From: Doris montereyensis
Taxonomy: Eukaryota > Mollusca > Gastropoda > Nudibranchia > Dorididae
Assembly (NCBI GenBank): GCA_037039925.1
Contig: JAXRKP010000426.1
Coordinates: 156,001 to 220,000, forward strand
DNA: 64,000 nucleotides
Direction: 5' to 3'
The notes under the pieces are model-generated. The model was given only the letters and a program-made list of their open reading frames with translations, searched no databases and was not told the DNA's origin. A program made the translations under genes and the position numbers. Positions 60,590-64,000 of this stretch are shown here, one piece after another. Each line of letters opens with the position of its first letter. The first letter of the stretch is position 1.

Positions 60590-60885
60590 AAAGTCGAATG
60601 TGGCGAAATAATACTCGTAACTTGAAATAGATGGACGAAGACAAACTGTGAGGAAAGGAGTCCTGATGACAAGAGTAGAATGTGACAATATAAGACAAAC
60701 AGCAGGGGAAAGGAGTCATGATGACAAGTCGAATGTGACAATATAAGACAAACAAACATGATGACGAATGTGACAATATAAGACAAACAGCGGGAAAGAG
60801 TCATGATGACAAGTCGAATGTGACAATATAAGACAACTGAGGGGAAAGGAGTCCCGATGACAAGTCGAATGTGACAAGAACAAGA
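60590..60885. repeat. About 50-bp minisatellite, five to six copies
   Basis: Unit GTGACAATATAAGACAAACA + GCGGGGAAAGGAGTCATGAT + GACAAGTCGAAT, with deletions. Confidence 0.9.
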
Positions 60886-60894
60886 AATAAACGT

Positions 60895-61260
60895 TTTAGT
60901 TTTTGTTTGTTTCTTTGAGTTTTTACCCCGTCCAGCGTTGCGGTGATCCTCGGGTGAATTAAAAGGAAACCGCACGATACAAGATTTACAAGTAAGTGAA
61001 AAAGAAGGAAAGACAGGAAGTAGGGCCTACCAGCAACACTTCCACCCCCCACCCTCCAGACGTGTTAGTCCCATTGGGACAAAAAACAGACAGTGGAGAC
61101 AAGGGGCCTCTGTCAACAACAGTGACGTAAGATGACATGAAATAAACTTTGCTTCACCGAAACTTGCCTCTCCATCCACCATTGTAGCACCTAGGGTGAA
61201 TTGAGAGGGAACAGCAAGAGAAAGACAAGTGACAGAAGGAAAAGGAAAGAAGTGGTATTC
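60895..61260 (+). repeat. Two R3 copies
   Basis: 60900-61060: TTGTTTGTTTCTTTGAGTTT, CCCCGTCCAGCGTTGCGGTG, AGTAGGGCCTACCAGCAACA. 61160-61260: CCATCCACCATTGTAGCACC, GTGAATTGAGAGGGAACAGC, AAGAAGTGGTATTC (end degraded). Confidence 0.85.
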
Positions 61261-61329
61261 TACACAGACAACCAAAGAGAGACAGAGAGAAAGAGACAGG
61301 GATGGGGCGGAAACGGGAGAGATAGAAAA

Positions 61330-62324
<995 letters not shown>

Positions 62325-62330
<6 letters not shown>

Positions 62331-62630
62331 TGTTTTCTAAATGTTGCCCAGACTGCCCTGTAAACAGTCAATGGATCTATGACAAACACAGAGCGTTGTT
62401 GTAATCTGCGCACGGTCCCATCCTGTTTATCGTCCGTCTTCAATGGAGCTAGGTGTCGTTGATCCACCTACCTGGACCAATGGGGGTGGGGGGGTGGGGG
62501 GTGGGAGAGATGTTACTCGAAGAAGAAAAATTGAGCATTGTTTTCATCCGCTGGCGAGGCTTGTACCCACGAGCTTTGGGCTGAGAGGCCGACACCTTGC
62601 CGCTGGACTACACAAGTCCCCTGATGAATG
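62325..62630 (-). repeat. SINE-B copy, reversed
   Basis: CAGACTGCCCTGTAAACAGT, ATGGATCTATGACAAACACA, CGTCCGTCTTCAATGGAGCT, head GGCGAGGCTTGTACCCACGA. Confidence 0.88.
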
Positions 62631-62704
62631 TTTCAATGCCGATGACTGCAGTGCAAGTGTCGCGTGTCGATGTGTACCGTATCATGTCAATCGTCTCGTT
62701 AATC

Positions 62705-62815
62705 TGATGGGTGGCTAGAGCCAACATTAAAGGGCTCTGGCGCCAACATCAAAGAGCTCTGGCGCCAAACATCAAAGAGCTCTGGCGCCAACATCAAAGA
62801 GCTTGACACTGGCTA
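62705..62815. repeat. 26-bp minisatellite, four copies
   Basis: Unit GCTCTGGCGCCAACATCAAA + GA, including a KasI-like GGCGCC palindrome in each. Confidence 0.9.
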
Positions 62816-63420
62816 AGAATGGCTAGCCAAAAAATTTATTTTCTAGGTCTACAAAACAACACGATGTAGGTCTACAGTGACATGTTCCAGATAGCGAAAA
62901 AACACAGCATTTGATTTGAATTGAATTTTGAGTTTTATATGCATTGTGTTTTTCAGACCATAGGTTTCTAGCCTGCTATGATTCAGACCATTTAGCTGTC
63001 TGGCGAAGGAAAAAGTGGCCTCTTATAGGCGGACTGAAGGTTTTCAAATAGGGCTCTTAGACATAATGTACAAAAAAGAAGTGTGTGGGGGGGGGGGGTC
63101 TGATGTACGGGAAAAATGGCCTCTTATTCGAATCGCCTTCTAAGGCGGACATCCATGTTTTATCAGAGAACCAAACTGACTACAGAGAGGGAGGGGCACA
63201 TTGTTTTAATCTCCGGATCAGCGGGGCTTAAGGTGGATAGACAGACGACATCTTCGACATAGGTGATATTCATGGCCAGGTGGAAAGACAGATGACAACT
63301 TCGACACAGGTGATATTCATGACCCGAGACAGGTGAACGGTGCACGGGGAAATCGTAATAATAATATTAGTGTTGGGGATGGATAAATGGAAGAGGTGGA
63401 AAAATGAAAAGAGCTAGATG
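62816..63420. other. Flanking sequence, nothing recognised
   Basis: Apart from a 60-bp tandem duplication (CGACATAGGTGATATTCATG / CGACACAGGTGATATTCATG, 63255-63320), I see no gene or named repeat. Confidence 0.5.
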
Positions 63421-63424
63421 GATA

Positions 63425-63735
<311 letters not shown>

Positions 63736-64000
63736 GACAGGAACAGAGAAATAGACAGGGACAGAGACCGAGATATAATTCGGCACTAAGTCTTTGAAAG
63801 GCCACTAGTTTAACAATAATAATAATATTATCATACTTAAACGACTCAGTAATTAGTGGCGGTCTTGTGTGGACAAAGTAAATTATATAACTCTGCTTTA
63901 TGAGATGGTAATACGCACTTTAAATCAATACTTATCTTTTATCTTTTATGATCTCATGACGCTATAAGAGCTGTACTTTTCGTTGTTCATACACTATAAG
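63736..64000. other. Flanking sequence, nothing recognised
   Basis: AT-rich end of the window. Confidence 0.5.

Overview
This is a eukaryotic, almost certainly molluscan (probably gastropod) genomic window. It holds two multi-exon genes with conserved animal orthologues, and introns and flanks crowded with short interspersed repeats, LINE fragments, minisatellites and very long simple-sequence tracts. The species cannot be fixed from the sequence alone. There are no operons, CRISPR arrays, rRNA genes or convincing free-standing tRNA genes.

Genes. Both lie on the minus strand, head to tail. (1) INTS4, Integrator complex subunit 4, starts with an ATG at 17421-17423 and runs left off the window. 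Fifteen coding exons (about 685 codons, the N-terminal HEAT-repeat part) can be placed with matching splice phases between 17423 and 1181; a further possible exon lies at 334-405. (2) A calpain-5 (CAPN5/TRA-3) gene spans 54829 to 24004 in twelve coding exons, about 641 codons, with Cys, His and Asn of the protease triad all visible, followed by the calpain C2-like and C2 domains. Its 3' UTR may run about 4.4 kb to a good poly(A) signal near 19592. The two genes also lie near one another in human 11q13.5-q14.1, so the linkage may be ancient.

Sequence quality. About sixteen single- or two-base indels and two in-frame stops interrupt otherwise well-conserved exons of both genes, mostly at short homopolymers, while splice sites, phases and key residues are kept. 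This looks more like an unpolished long-read assembly than two pseudogenes, and it matters for anyone predicting proteins here.

Layout. 1-17.4 kb: INTS4 exons, with SINEs, a 38-bp minisatellite, a MITE and a LINE 3' end in introns. 17.5-19.5 kb: purine/pyrimidine tracts and a 31-33-bp minisatellite. 19.56-24 kb: repeat-poor candidate CAPN5 3' UTR. 24.2-54.8 kb: CAPN5 exons and introns, including a 2.7-kb ACA/TGAT array, a 570-bp GAA tract, a 33-bp array, and a 13.7-kb first intron with a 1.6-kb array of about 50-bp units and a 0.9-kb array. 54.8-64 kb: upstream flank with a CpG-richer candidate promoter near 58.5 kb, LINE and SINE remnants, and long GA tracts.

Most notable theme. At least five tandem arrays can be traced to fragments of dispersed elements also present in this window (a tRNA-like SINE B-box segment, a SINE tail, a LINE 3' end joined to repeat R3, the R3 head, and the inside of a MITE). 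One unclassified dispersed repeat (R3, over 20 copies) occurs in a single orientation throughout. I found no clear new enzymatic or defence system.
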